From: Arcanobacterium haemolyticum DSM 20595
Lineage (GTDB): Bacteria; Actinomycetota; Actinomycetes; Actinomycetales; Actinomycetaceae
Assembly: GCF_000092365.1 (NCBI RefSeq)
Contig: NC_014218.1
Location: forward strand, 1,488,001 to 1,552,000
Direction: 5' to 3'
Length of the DNA: 64,000 nucleotides
The translations under genes and the position numbers were made by a program. This document shows, in pieces, positions 8,752-17,331 of this stretch. Every line of letters begins with the position of its first letter. Position 1 is the first letter of the stretch. A model generated the notes under the pieces. It had not been told where the DNA came from, ran no database searches, and was given only the letters and a program-made list of their open reading frames with translations.

Positions 8752-10071
8752 TTATCTACCTGTAAAGTTTTTCGACGATGTTACAGACAGTGGCAATCCG
8801 CGCGTTTCTGGTGCCCACGCTATGGAAACTGCCAGACCAATCAAAGAGATAACAGCTGCTCCAAGCATGATTGGACCTTGACCATAGCTATCTAGTGCTG
8901 CGGGAAGTATATATATCGACACCACTGTTCCGATTCGGGAAAGAGCTGTTGCCAAACCCATCGCGCTTGCTCGTACATCAGTTGGAAATAATTCATTTGG
9001 ATATAGCCATTGAAGATTTCCCGGCCCTCCTGAACATAAGGCATAGAATCCGAAGCACATCACAACCATAAGAGCACTTGTATTTGGAATAATTCCTAAC
9101 GCTGCGGTAGATACAGTCATTCCTAGGAAGCTCCATATAATGAGTGGACGGCGCCCCCATTTTTCGGACAGTATCATCGCCGGAATAGTGCCCAGCATGA
9201 AGAGAGTTCCAATAATAACTTCACCGATAAGAGCCGACGATCCGTCACCTAGCCCCATTTCTTGCATCAGCTGAGGCCCGTAGGTGTAAATTCCAAACAT
9301 TGGGATAACCTGACATAACCAGATCGTGGACACGAATAACACTCGACGCATATAGGTGCCTTGTAGCAAAGAACGATATGTTGACGTAGGCGTCACTTCT
9401 TCTTCGATAACTAAACGGCATCCATATATTGATTCGACGATCTTGTGTGCTTCTTCAGTACGTCCTTGTGCATATAGCCAGCGCGGAGATTCAGGAATAG
9501 ACCATCGTCCAACTAGGATTATCAAACAAGGAATAACTGAACTTGCCAACATCCAGCGCCATGATCCTGTCACATCCGCAAGTGCATAACCTACGATCCA
9601 CGCAACATTCGCCCCCAGATACCACACCGCGGCAATAATTCCCAGACAAACAGCTCGATATTTTCGAGGGGCAAACTCCGCGATAATTGCAGTTGCTATC
9701 GGATAATCTGCACCAATAGCTACGCCTATCAAGAAACGCAATATGGCAACGTGTAGAGCACTGGTAGCTCCAAAGAAAAGAAGAGAAAGAATGATGATCA
9801 CTGCAAGATCAATGATGAACATCTTCTTTCGGCCTAGTTGATCTGTAACCCAGCCTCCAATAAGTGCACCAAAAGTAAGCCCCACAAGTGCTGCCACACC
9901 AATAAGTCCACTCCAATGATTATCAATGTTTAATTCTGGCTGCATCTGTAGGAATGCAACACTGACAATCGAGAGAACGTAGCCTTCTAAGAAGGGACCA
10001 CCACTTGAAAAAGCGATCACTTTCCGTAAAAACGGAGTCACCGGCATATCATCTAAGTTCTGTGCCATCAT
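8752..10071 (-). CDS. MFS transporter, SLC22/sugar-porter-like
   Basis: 439 residues with about 12 hydrophobic segments. The motif-A loop GGWVTDQLGRKKMF follows TM2 and is repeated as SEKWGRRPLI in the second half. PESPRWLYAQGR follows TM6 and the C-terminal end has APETRGLPL. These PESPRWL and PET-G elements are shared by sugar porters and by the organic cation/carnitine (SLC22) carriers. In the island it probably imports or exchanges the quaternary-amine substrate or product, replacing the BCCT antiporter CaiT of E. coli; that role is inferred. GC content looks lower than in the ribosomal genes around the island. Confidence 0.85.
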   Translation of the reverse strand: MMAQNLDDMPVTPFLRKVIAFSSGGPFLEGYVLSIVSVAFLQMQPELNIDNHWSGLIGVAALVGLTFGALIGGWVTDQLGRKKMFIIDLAVIIILSLLFFGATSALHVAILRFLIGVAIGADYPIATAIIAEFAPRKYRAVCLGIIAAVWYLGANVAWIVGYALADVTGSWRWMLASSVIPCLIILVGRWSIPESPRWLYAQGRTEEAHKIVESIYGCRLVIEEEVTPTSTYRSLLQGTYMRRVLFVSTIWLCQVIPMFGIYTYGPQLMQEMGLGDGSSALIGEVIIGTLFMLGTIPAMILSEKWGRRPLIIWSFLGMTVSTAALGIIPNTSALMVVMCFGFYALCSGGPGNLQWLYPNELFPTDVRASAMGLATALSRIGTVVSIYILPAALDSYGQGPIMLGAAVISLIGLAVSIAWAPETRGLPLSVTSSKNFTGR

Positions 10072-10134
10072 TCTTTCTCATTCTTTCCTTAACGTTCTCG
10101 GTAAGCACGTTTGTCCTCACCAAGAACGAACGGA

Positions 10135-11010
10135 TTACTCAAATTCGATAATTCCCCAGTTAAGATGTGGTTTCGCACCAGTTTCTGCTGCGTCCGCATC
10201 AACCAGACGGAAACGAAGTTCGCCTGGAGCTACTTGCCAAAGTTCTGTTCGCAAAGTCGTGCCCGGGTGAACAGGAGAGGTAATACGAGTCTTGAAACGC
10301 TTGATACGTTCTGGTTCACCTGGCATGTATGAGTTGATTGCATGGCGCATAACAACACCTGCATAGGAAATAGCGTGCAAGATTGGACGAGGTTCTCCGT
10401 TCTCTGCCGCATATTCCCAGTTAATGTGTTGAGGATGATAATCACCAGAGAGGCGGTAAATCAATGCTTGATTTTCGGGGATTCTTTCTTCTACAACCAC
10501 ATCTGGTTCACGTTCAGGCATGTCAACGATGTCTTTCGGAGCCGCCGGGCCGCCCCAACCGCCGTCGTAAATCAAGCAATCCCACGATTCGTTCGTGAAC
10601 AAAAGCTGGCCATCAGAATCGTATGTATCACCAATATGCTTAGCTAGAAGACCACGTCCTTCACCTCGATCGTAAAGACCGTCGAGCTTAACCATCGTTT
10701 CAACACGATCGTTGAGCTTCGTTATTGGCTGGTGGAAAGTAATATCAAAACCCCAATGCAGCGATCCTGCGTAGTTGTATCCATAATCAATCGTCCGAGT
10801 AACTTCCGAATCAACAATGAGCATTGCGCCAAACATCGGAAGGACTTTAAGTTGAGGATTACGCTCATCGCGTTCGTCCAAATACTCTAGGCCGTCCTTA
10901 CCATCGATGCCTGCTCCACATCCAAGTGCGAACAGTTCCAAATCACGGAACGTGTACTCACGAACAAACGGACCAAATGTCTGTCCAACCATATCTGTAT
11001 TGATTGCCAC
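10135..11010 (-). CDS. MaoC-like double-hotdog enoyl-CoA hydratase
   Basis: 291 residues: two hotdog domains, the second carrying the hydratase-2 motif YRLSGDYHPQHIN. The catalytic Asp190 and His195 of the GDxNPxH motif are kept, but the Asn is His here. An ILHAISYAGV helix follows. The fold is that of R-specific enoyl-CoA hydratases (MFE-2/MaoC). In this operon, 17 bases after caiC, it is the best candidate to hydrate crotonobetainyl-CoA or a similar enoyl-CoA, the job done by the crotonase-fold CaiD in enterobacteria, which is absent here. Function is inferred from family and context. Confidence 0.82.
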   Translation of the reverse strand: MAINTDMVGQTFGPFVREYTFRDLELFALGCGAGIDGKDGLEYLDERDERNPQLKVLPMFGAMLIVDSEVTRTIDYGYNYAGSLHWGFDITFHQPITKLNDRVETMVKLDGLYDRGEGRGLLAKHIGDTYDSDGQLLFTNESWDCLIYDGGWGGPAAPKDIVDMPEREPDVVVEERIPENQALIYRLSGDYHPQHINWEYAAENGEPRPILHAISYAGVVMRHAINSYMPGEPERIKRFKTRITSPVHPGTTLRTELWQVAPGELRFRLVDADAAETGAKPHLNWGIIEFE

Positions 11011-11027
11011 GAGGGCCTCCTTACTTG

Positions 11028-12530
11028 TTATTTCGCTTCATCGCGAAGTTGTTGTGTTAAAACTTTTCCGTACAATCCTCGGGGGATCTCTTGTCTAAAT
11101 TCCACGATCTCCGGAACCTTGAAATGGGCAAGATTCAAAGCAGCAAAATCAATCACTTCTTGCCTGGTTAAAGACTCGTCATCAGGCACAACCACAGCCT
11201 TTACCACCTGGTCGTATATCGGATCCTCAACTCCTACAACAGCAACATCCCTAATGCGTGTGCTGTCGCGTAAAACAGCCTCTACTTCAAGAGCAGAAAT
11301 ATTTTCGCCAGAACGTTTAATGACCTGATTTGCTCTGTCAAGGAAGTAAAAGTAACCATCATCGTCTTGATAACCAATATCTCCAGTTGCAAACCAGCCA
11401 TCGGATAAAACTTTTTCGGTTGCCACCGGGTCATTCCAGTAACCAGCAAGGAGCGTATGCCCCGCTATTCCACGGATAAAAATTTCTCCCGTTTCATTCG
11501 GAGAAGCAACTGTCCCATCCTCGCGTCTAATCTGTGCCTCATATCCGAGGCCTTCGATACCAATTGATGGCCATCGATGCGCGCCATAAGGAACGTCTGT
11601 AATAACGCCTACCAGTGTCTCTGTTAACCCATAGTTATTAATGAGTTCTATTCCGAACCGTTCTTCATATACTTCTTTTTCTTTCCCTGTCATGGGCAAG
11701 AAATAATGAACAAACCTCACAGAATGATCTCGCTCGTGGGGATCTACCGGTTGGGCCATCATCGTTCGAGCTATCATCGCCATCGATTGAACTAGTGTTG
11801 CACGATGCTCGATGACGTGCTTCCAAAAACGACTAGCGCTATAGCGTGAAGCGAAAACGAGCGATGCTCCGATCGTGAAGCATGGCATCATCGCGGACAA
11901 CTGAAAATTGACATGTGTAGCCAACATCGACGTAAAGTATCGATCCTCTGGGCGCATAGCCAATTGCCAATTCACATAAAAACCAGAGAATACAAAATTG
12001 GCATGCGTCAGCATCACTCCTTTAGGACATTGAGTTGTCCCTGAGGTATACATGATTTGTGCCAAATCGCTTTCTCGGATTTCGCGCCGCTCGTGTAATT
12101 CGTCCGGCATGGTTATCGCACGAGAAGTAATGGTGCTTATTGCTATTGCTTGACAACTATCGGGAAGATCTATCTGCGCCTCTTCACACACCACAACTAG
12201 CTCTGGTTCAGAGCTACTCAACAAAAACGTGTATTCGCTTTGCGTCAGTGTTAGGGCCATAGGAACAACAACGGCACCAATTTTTGATACGGCAAGTAGC
12301 CACCGAACAAAATGAACACTATTCCCCATCACGAGGGCGACTCGGTCACCTTTCGCAATCCGATATTCCTGGACTAAGACATTCGCAATTTGATTTACTT
12401 GCTTATCGAACTCACGGTAGGTGAACGAAACGCTACGCTGATTGTCAACGTCGATCCACGTCATACACTCCGCATCCGGCCGTGCAGAAACCTGCTGTTC
12501 CCACACTGCTCGAATAGTACGTTCGCACAT
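11028..12530 (-). CDS. caiC: CaiC-like carnitine/crotonobetaine-CoA ligase
   Basis: About 500 residues, an ATP-dependent acyl-CoA ligase of the ANL superfamily. Motifs: IMYTSGTTQCPKGVMLTH (P-loop), NNYGLTETLVGV, GWFATGDIGY, and the catalytic lysine in PRGLYGKVL near the C-terminus. YSASRFWKHVIEHRATL and HRWPSIG strongly recall E. coli CaiC. Start chosen at ATG 12530 (MCERTIRAVWEQQ), with AGGTG upstream; a GTG at 12542 is an alternative. The enzyme would activate carnitine, crotonobetaine or gamma-butyrobetaine with CoA, priming the cycle that CaiB then sustains by CoA transfer. Confidence 0.88.
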   Translation of the reverse strand: MCERTIRAVWEQQVSARPDAECMTWIDVDNQRSVSFTYREFDKQVNQIANVLVQEYRIAKGDRVALVMGNSVHFVRWLLAVSKIGAVVVPMALTLTQSEYTFLLSSSEPELVVVCEEAQIDLPDSCQAIAISTITSRAITMPDELHERREIRESDLAQIMYTSGTTQCPKGVMLTHANFVFSGFYVNWQLAMRPEDRYFTSMLATHVNFQLSAMMPCFTIGASLVFASRYSASRFWKHVIEHRATLVQSMAMIARTMMAQPVDPHERDHSVRFVHYFLPMTGKEKEVYEERFGIELINNYGLTETLVGVITDVPYGAHRWPSIGIEGLGYEAQIRREDGTVASPNETGEIFIRGIAGHTLLAGYWNDPVATEKVLSDGWFATGDIGYQDDDGYFYFLDRANQVIKRSGENISALEVEAVLRDSTRIRDVAVVGVEDPIYDQVVKAVVVPDDESLTRQEVIDFAALNLAHFKVPEIVEFRQEIPRGLYGKVLTQQLRDEAK

Positions 12531-12555
12531 TGTTCCATTCACCTACCGCTAGTTA

Positions 12556-13764
12556 TCAGTTCTCGTCGCGTTTCACAGTGCCGTTAGCAACGAAACGGTC
12601 AATTTCTTCTTCTGTAAAGCCTGCTCGCTCAAGCAAATACTGGGTATCTTGACCAAGCCGTGGCATTGGACGCCAGAAGTCACCCGGATGGCGCGTAAAC
12701 TTCGGGAACGTATTCAGTCCCTTAATTTCTTCGCCATCCATGTTTTCCCACGTAATAAACGTGTCACGAGCAGCAATGTGAGGATCTGCTAGAACGTCCT
12801 CAAATTCATTGATTGTTTGAGCTGCCATCTTGTGATCTGAGAAATCACGTTCAACATCCAGCTTCGAACGAGTACTCAAATACTCTTCAAGCTTGCTCTC
12901 AATCAAGTCAGCGTGAGGATTCGATTTCCACAAGGCAGATGTGCCTTCTGGAATCTCTTCAGTACCCCACAGGTGTCCCAAGCCAATAGACTCGAGCAAA
13001 TACTTATTCTGAGGAACACCGTAGATACAAAGGGCAATAAATCCATCAGCACACTTATACTCACCGATGCCACACAGATTTTGGTGACGCCCTCCTGGAC
13101 GCGGATACTTCACTCCTGCGTTCAAGTAGTCCATCATGTAGTAGGTGCCCACGCGAAGAAGCGTCTCATGCATTGCTAGATCGATCGATTCTCCCTGCCC
13201 CGTCATCTTCGCCTTATGCAAAGCCGCGAGCGCAGAAGAAATAATCATCAATGAGTTGATGTAATCTCCAGTGTAAGGATGCATTCCAACTGGCTGTTCT
13301 TCCGAACCGTTTTGAGCAACCATACCGGCGTAGGCTGCAACCGTGAGGTCATAAGCTGCAGTATTGATACGAGTAGAATCACCAGATTGGCCGAATCCAG
13401 AAACATGGACAATAACGAGCCGCGGGTTTACTTTCCACAACTCTTCATCAGTGATCCCCTTGCGTGCAAACACTGGGCCTTTCGAAGACTCAATGAAAAT
13501 ATCCGCATCCTTAATCAGGCGGAAGAGAACTTCTTTTCCTTCATCAGAGAACTGATTCATCGAAATAGAACGCATATTTCTACGTTCCATTTCTTTCACC
13601 CAGGTGGTGTCCCGCATCGAATCACCGTTCCAGTGGTTTTCGATCCATGTCACGTCAGCGCCCCACTCGCCCATAATCGCAGCCGCGGTAGGCGCAGCAA
13701 TTTCCATAGCCGAGTAGACAACTTTAACGTCGTCCAATACGCCAAAAGATGGCTTCGTCGTCAT
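12556..13764 (-). CDS. caiB: CaiB-like L-carnitine CoA-transferase (family III)
   Basis: 402 residues, close to E. coli CaiB (405). Family III CoA-transferase with the catalytic aspartate in PYTGDYINSL (Asp167). Conserved segments are GEWGADVTWIEN (32-43), FIESSKGPVFARKGITDE (90-107), VHVSGFGQ, GESIDLAMHE and IGEYKCADGFIALCI. It is recalled as very similar along its length to E. coli CaiB. It would swap CoA between gamma-butyrobetainyl-CoA and carnitine or crotonobetaine. Gaps of 9 bases to caiA and 13 bases to caiC give the caiA-caiB-caiC order of enterobacteria. Confidence 0.93.
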   Translation of the reverse strand: MTTKPSFGVLDDVKVVYSAMEIAAPTAAAIMGEWGADVTWIENHWNGDSMRDTTWVKEMERRNMRSISMNQFSDEGKEVLFRLIKDADIFIESSKGPVFARKGITDEELWKVNPRLVIVHVSGFGQSGDSTRINTAAYDLTVAAYAGMVAQNGSEEQPVGMHPYTGDYINSLMIISSALAALHKAKMTGQGESIDLAMHETLLRVGTYYMMDYLNAGVKYPRPGGRHQNLCGIGEYKCADGFIALCIYGVPQNKYLLESIGLGHLWGTEEIPEGTSALWKSNPHADLIESKLEEYLSTRSKLDVERDFSDHKMAAQTINEFEDVLADPHIAARDTFITWENMDGEEIKGLNTFPKFTRHPGDFWRPMPRLGQDTQYLLERAGFTEEEIDRFVANGTVKRDEN

Positions 13765-13773
13765 GCTTGTCTC

Positions 13774-14907
13774 CTATCGATACTGACGCAACGTTTGCTT
13801 TCCAGCGGTCAGAATCATCATTTCGTCTGTACCACCAGAAATACGGTCAACACGAATGTCACGATAGAAACGCTGCAAACGATGTTCGCCCGTAATCGCA
13901 ACGCCCGAAAGAACCTGCAACGATTGATCGATTACCATGGTCGAAGCCTGAGAACAGTAGTACTTAGCCATCGAGCAATCTCCACGGCCAAGTTCTCCAC
14001 GTCCCTGCTTCCACGCAATTTCGTAAAGCATATTGCGCATATTGGTAATTGCAACCTTCATATCCGCAAACTTGAGCTGAATCAATTGATGCGCCGCAAG
14101 AGGCTTACCACCCTGAATACGTTGGTTAGCGTACTTTGCTGCATCTTCAAATGCACACAGTGCCGTACCATAATTGGTCAATGCAACCAAGAAACGTTCC
14201 TGATCGAAATCCTTCACACCACGCATAAAGGCGTTGCCCTCAGTTCCGAAAATATCGGATTCTTCCAGCTCTACGTTGTCAAAATAGAGTTCCGCAAGAG
14301 AATCCATCCGGAGGCCCAACTTCGCCAACGGTTCACGAGTCACGCCGGCCTTCGACATATCAACAACCCATTCGGTGTAGACAGACATATCTTCGCTATT
14401 GCGTGCCATCACGATCATGTAAGGAACCTTCATGGATGATGTTTGGAAGGTCTTGTGACCGTTCAAATACACCTTGCCATCGCGACGCGTGTAGGTGGTT
14501 TGCATATCATCCCAAGAAGAACCTGCGCTTGGCTCTGTCATTGCGAAGTTGTAAATCTGTTCACCCGTACCAAGATATGCCAGGAATTTCTCTTGTTGTT
14601 CTGGTGAACACTCACGCATGAGACCACCGATTCCAGGAAGCTGATAAAGAACATAGGTAGGTGCGCCTTCACGCCCCAGTGCTTCATAAACTGCTGTGAG
14701 AGTAACCCAGTCCATGCCCAATCCGTCAAATTCTTCAGGCAGAAGGATTCGATCAAATCCCAACTCGCACAACGCCGCAACCCAACGCTGTGGATATTCT
14801 TTGTTCGTATCGCACTCACGGAAATATGCTTCCCAGTTCTCACTGCGCATTAGTTCCGTAAAAGAATCAGCAATCAACTGCTGATCTTCATTCAAAGAAA
14901 ACTCCAT
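13774..14907 (-). CDS. caiA: CaiA-like crotonobetainyl-CoA reductase (acyl-CoA dehydrogenase family)
   Basis: 377 residues, near the 380 of E. coli CaiA. Distinctive shared stretches are SENWEAYFRECD (27-38), GAPTYVLYQLPG, VYLNGHKTF, VYTEWVVDMSKAGV, KLGLRMDS, ERFLVALTNYGTA and the C-terminal RDIRVDRISGGTDEM. At the usual acyl-CoA dehydrogenase catalytic Glu position of the C-terminal motif there is Gly (ISGGT), as in E. coli CaiA as recalled. The enzyme reduces crotonobetainyl-CoA to gamma-butyrobetainyl-CoA with electrons from the FixAB flavoprotein, whose genes lie in the same island. Confidence 0.93.
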   Translation of the reverse strand: MEFSLNEDQQLIADSFTELMRSENWEAYFRECDTNKEYPQRWVAALCELGFDRILLPEEFDGLGMDWVTLTAVYEALGREGAPTYVLYQLPGIGGLMRECSPEQQEKFLAYLGTGEQIYNFAMTEPSAGSSWDDMQTTYTRRDGKVYLNGHKTFQTSSMKVPYMIVMARNSEDMSVYTEWVVDMSKAGVTREPLAKLGLRMDSLAELYFDNVELEESDIFGTEGNAFMRGVKDFDQERFLVALTNYGTALCAFEDAAKYANQRIQGGKPLAAHQLIQLKFADMKVAITNMRNMLYEIAWKQGRGELGRGDCSMAKYYCSQASTMVIDQSLQVLSGVAITGEHRLQRFYRDIRVDRISGGTDEMMILTAGKQTLRQYR

Positions 14908-14934
14908 CGTGTCTGTCCTTTCGTTAAAATAAAC

Positions 14935-15897
14935 TCATAATTCCACGCCACACGACGTGAAAAACGTAGCGGCCGATGTCAACACCTGATCGACATCATC
15001 AATAATTCGGCCATGGTGAATAAAACCGTGTATGACACCTGGAACTTCAACAAACTCATAACGGATGCCAAGATCGTCATAAATAGAAGCCAAAGTTCGC
15101 GAATCGTCTTTCAACGGATCGAATTGCGCAGCCACAATGTACGCAGGTGGCAAGTTCTTCAATTCCTGCCCAAGGATGTCAACAAACCGTTCCTTTTCAT
15201 CGGCAGGATTCTCAAAATACAGGTCCTTGTACATCTGGAAGTCTGACTCCGTTAGCCCATCCCATGGGCCACCTAGACGCCTGATCGACATCGAATCACG
15301 CAAACCAAACCAGCCATAGATCAAGATCATTGACCGGATCGATTCTGCAAGGCCAGCCTCTTGGAGCGCTAAGAAAACGCCCATTGACATATTGGCTCCA
15401 CCAGAATCACCAGCGAAAGACACGTCGCTAGCATTACAGCCCAGTTGCTCACCATGCTCACGTACATACGCAACAACATCCACGCACTCTTCAATTGCTT
15501 GAGGATATTTGGCCTCTGGTGACAACGTGTAGTCAATAGAAACGACTGTGGCTCCCGATTCCTTTGCCAATACTCGCGCAATCCGGCTATGCGTATTCAC
15601 GCTACCGAGCGCAAAACCGCCACCGTGAATATAGAAAATCACTGGAGCATTCGCATGTGACGTTCTTCTGAAAAATCGACACAAAACACTACCGTGCCGT
15701 GTCGGCACCGAAAGGTCTTCAGACGCTACGTGAGGACCGCCGTCGTTCCACCACGCACGTTCACGTTCATACGCACGTCGCATGTCAACAATACTCTGCC
15801 CCGGAGTGTACAAATCCCCCGCGAGTTCGTTTTGCTTCTCCAAAGCTTCACGCTGCTGCGTGCTTAACCTTGACAAGACATCAATCTTATTCGCCAT
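14935..15897 (-). CDS. alpha/beta hydrolase, HSL/acetyl-esterase type
   Basis: 320 residues. The hormone-sensitive-lipase oxyanion motif HGGGFALG is at residues 91-98, and the nucleophile elbow FAGDSGGAN has Ser165. The likely acid is in DPLKDD (about 257) and the His in GVIHGFIHHG (about 289), so the triad looks complete. The family hydrolyses short acyl esters. Placed between caiA and the first MFS gene, it may release carnitine or a related alcohol from an ester such as an acylcarnitine; that substrate is inferred. No signal peptide is seen, so it is cytosolic. Confidence 0.85.
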   Translation of the reverse strand: MANKIDVLSRLSTQQREALEKQNELAGDLYTPGQSIVDMRRAYERERAWWNDGGPHVASEDLSVPTRHGSVLCRFFRRTSHANAPVIFYIHGGGFALGSVNTHSRIARVLAKESGATVVSIDYTLSPEAKYPQAIEECVDVVAYVREHGEQLGCNASDVSFAGDSGGANMSMGVFLALQEAGLAESIRSMILIYGWFGLRDSMSIRRLGGPWDGLTESDFQMYKDLYFENPADEKERFVDILGQELKNLPPAYIVAAQFDPLKDDSRTLASIYDDLGIRYEFVEVPGVIHGFIHHGRIIDDVDQVLTSAATFFTSCGVEL

Positions 15898-15908
15898 GAC
15901 CGTATGCC

Positions 15909-17186
15909 TTACTTCATCTCGGCCTTAGGAAGACGCTTAACGTAAGCCAAAAGCAGAGCAGAGAAAACTGCTGCTAATACTGCTGCTCCAGCCAAAATAT
16001 AGAAAATAACTGGATATGCATCATTCCCCTGCGCATCAATAATCGATCCAAACCACGCAGATGAGAACGTGTCCGGCAAGAAACCAATCACAGAGAGAAG
16101 GCCAGTTGCCGTTCCGAAAATAGACAGCGGAACTTTACCTTCAGTTAGCTGAGACGAAACCACACCAAACACACCATTCGCGATAAAGCCAAGTGCAACC
16201 ACGATGATCGCTGCAACAACTGCCATACCTGCAGTCTGCGGAAGAACTGTGAACGCTACCAAGCCAGCCGCAGCAGTAAGAGAAGAAAGCGCAATAATAC
16301 GAGACGGGGAACCGACTGCCTTTGCCATAAACCCAAAGGCAGGCCCAGACAAGAGTGTCACACCATAGGTTCGCAAAATCGATACCACTGTAACTACTCC
16401 AAGCGATGCGCCCATCACGTCTTTGAGATAAGGAGTCGTGTAGTTAACGCCGGTGTAGTAGAAGTACACGAAGAACATTGTTAACGAAGCCAACCACACA
16501 ACAGGATTCTTGAAGGCCTCAGTCACCATCGAAATCTGGAAACCAGAACTAGAAGGCGCAATTTCCCCTTCGAACCGTGGAATGAACAGGTAAGAGAGAA
16601 TGCCCAAAAGAAGAATGAGGACGCCAAGGAAAACAAGCATCGTACGGATAGCCATGATCATGTTGTTTGCCATCCACGTCACAATGCCAAGGCTTACTAA
16701 ACCTACGAGCAGACCTGCAGCCCCATAGAACCCGTAGGAAACCCCGATATTGCGCGAGTATTCATCTTCTTCTGAGATAAGGCGAACCAGCTTGAAACGG
16801 ATTCCCCACCAGATCAAAATCGTTGTAATACCCATACCAACGAACACAACATAAAGCATTCCGATGGACGGCAACATTGCATACACGAATGTCAGCACTG
16901 CTGTACTAACAAAGCCTACCCACGCCAAAGTCCGTGTACGGATCTTATCTGCAATAATTCCAGAAGGAAGGTAGCAAATCGTCGCGGTGATGGCGTACGC
17001 CGACAGCATCTTACCGATCTCAGCATTCGATGCTCCCGTTGCTTGCATCAGTGGATCATAAAAAACGTTTTTTAAATATGCCGGTGTATAGATGATCGAA
17101 CTTCCGATTGATACCAGAACCAGAAGAAAGAAACGGTGACTCCGAGACAAGTCGGAAGCATGCACCTCAGTGCGGAAATTTTTCAT
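15909..17186 (-). CDS. MFS transporter, first gene of the cai-type operon
   Basis: 425 residues with about 12 hydrophobic segments. The N-terminal region has FFLLVLVSIGSSIIYTPAYL and a motif-A-like loop LPSGIIADKIRTRTLAW after TM2; a long central loop near residue 205 separates the halves, and the second half starts NPVVWLASLTMFFVYFYYTG. It does not look like the transporter at 8752-10071, so the island carries two distinct carriers. It is 11 bases upstream of the esterase gene. No strong Shine-Dalgarno is visible before the ATG, and a hairpin with a T-run ends only about 40 bases upstream, so expression probably depends on read-through. Confidence 0.83.
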   Translation of the reverse strand: MKNFRTEVHASDLSRSHRFFLLVLVSIGSSIIYTPAYLKNVFYDPLMQATGASNAEIGKMLSAYAITATICYLPSGIIADKIRTRTLAWVGFVSTAVLTFVYAMLPSIGMLYVVFVGMGITTILIWWGIRFKLVRLISEEDEYSRNIGVSYGFYGAAGLLVGLVSLGIVTWMANNMIMAIRTMLVFLGVLILLLGILSYLFIPRFEGEIAPSSSGFQISMVTEAFKNPVVWLASLTMFFVYFYYTGVNYTTPYLKDVMGASLGVVTVVSILRTYGVTLLSGPAFGFMAKAVGSPSRIIALSSLTAAAGLVAFTVLPQTAGMAVVAAIIVVALGFIANGVFGVVSSQLTEGKVPLSIFGTATGLLSVIGFLPDTFSSAWFGSIIDAQGNDAYPVIFYILAGAAVLAAVFSALLLAYVKRLPKAEMK

Positions 17187-17226
17187 AGCATGTTCGCTTT
17201 CACGAGCAGAAGACTGGATAGAAAAA

Positions 17227-17276
17227 ATCGATCTTTACCCATAAGCACATATCGCTGCTTATGGGTAAAGATCGAT
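17227..17276 (-). terminator. leader terminator 2: perfect 21-bp hairpin with T-run
   Basis: The arms 17227-17247 and 17256-17276 are exact reverse complements (arm includes CTTTACCCATAAGCA) around an 8-base loop, and TTTTTTC follows on the minus strand. It lies about 40 bases before the MFS start, so it would end most transcripts entering from upstream unless antitermination occurs. Confidence 0.85.
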
Positions 17277-17280
17277 GGCA

Positions 17281-17327
17281 TAAAAAATGGAGTCGATTCT
17301 GGACTCCGTAAGTCCGAAACCAACTCC
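17281..17327 (-). terminator. leader terminator 1 following the cloverleaf RNA
   Basis: On the minus strand the segment starting GGAGTTGGTTT pairs with AATCGACTCC (with G-U pairs). It encloses a small hairpin GGACT-TACGG-AGTCC, and ATTTTTTA follows directly. It starts 4 bases after the 76-nt cloverleaf. Confidence 0.75.
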
Positions 17328-17331
17328 TTAA

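Noticed and set aside
13279-14439. 386-residue plus-strand frame opposite caiA/caiB
   Set aside because: Antisense to two well-supported genes and without domain similarity.
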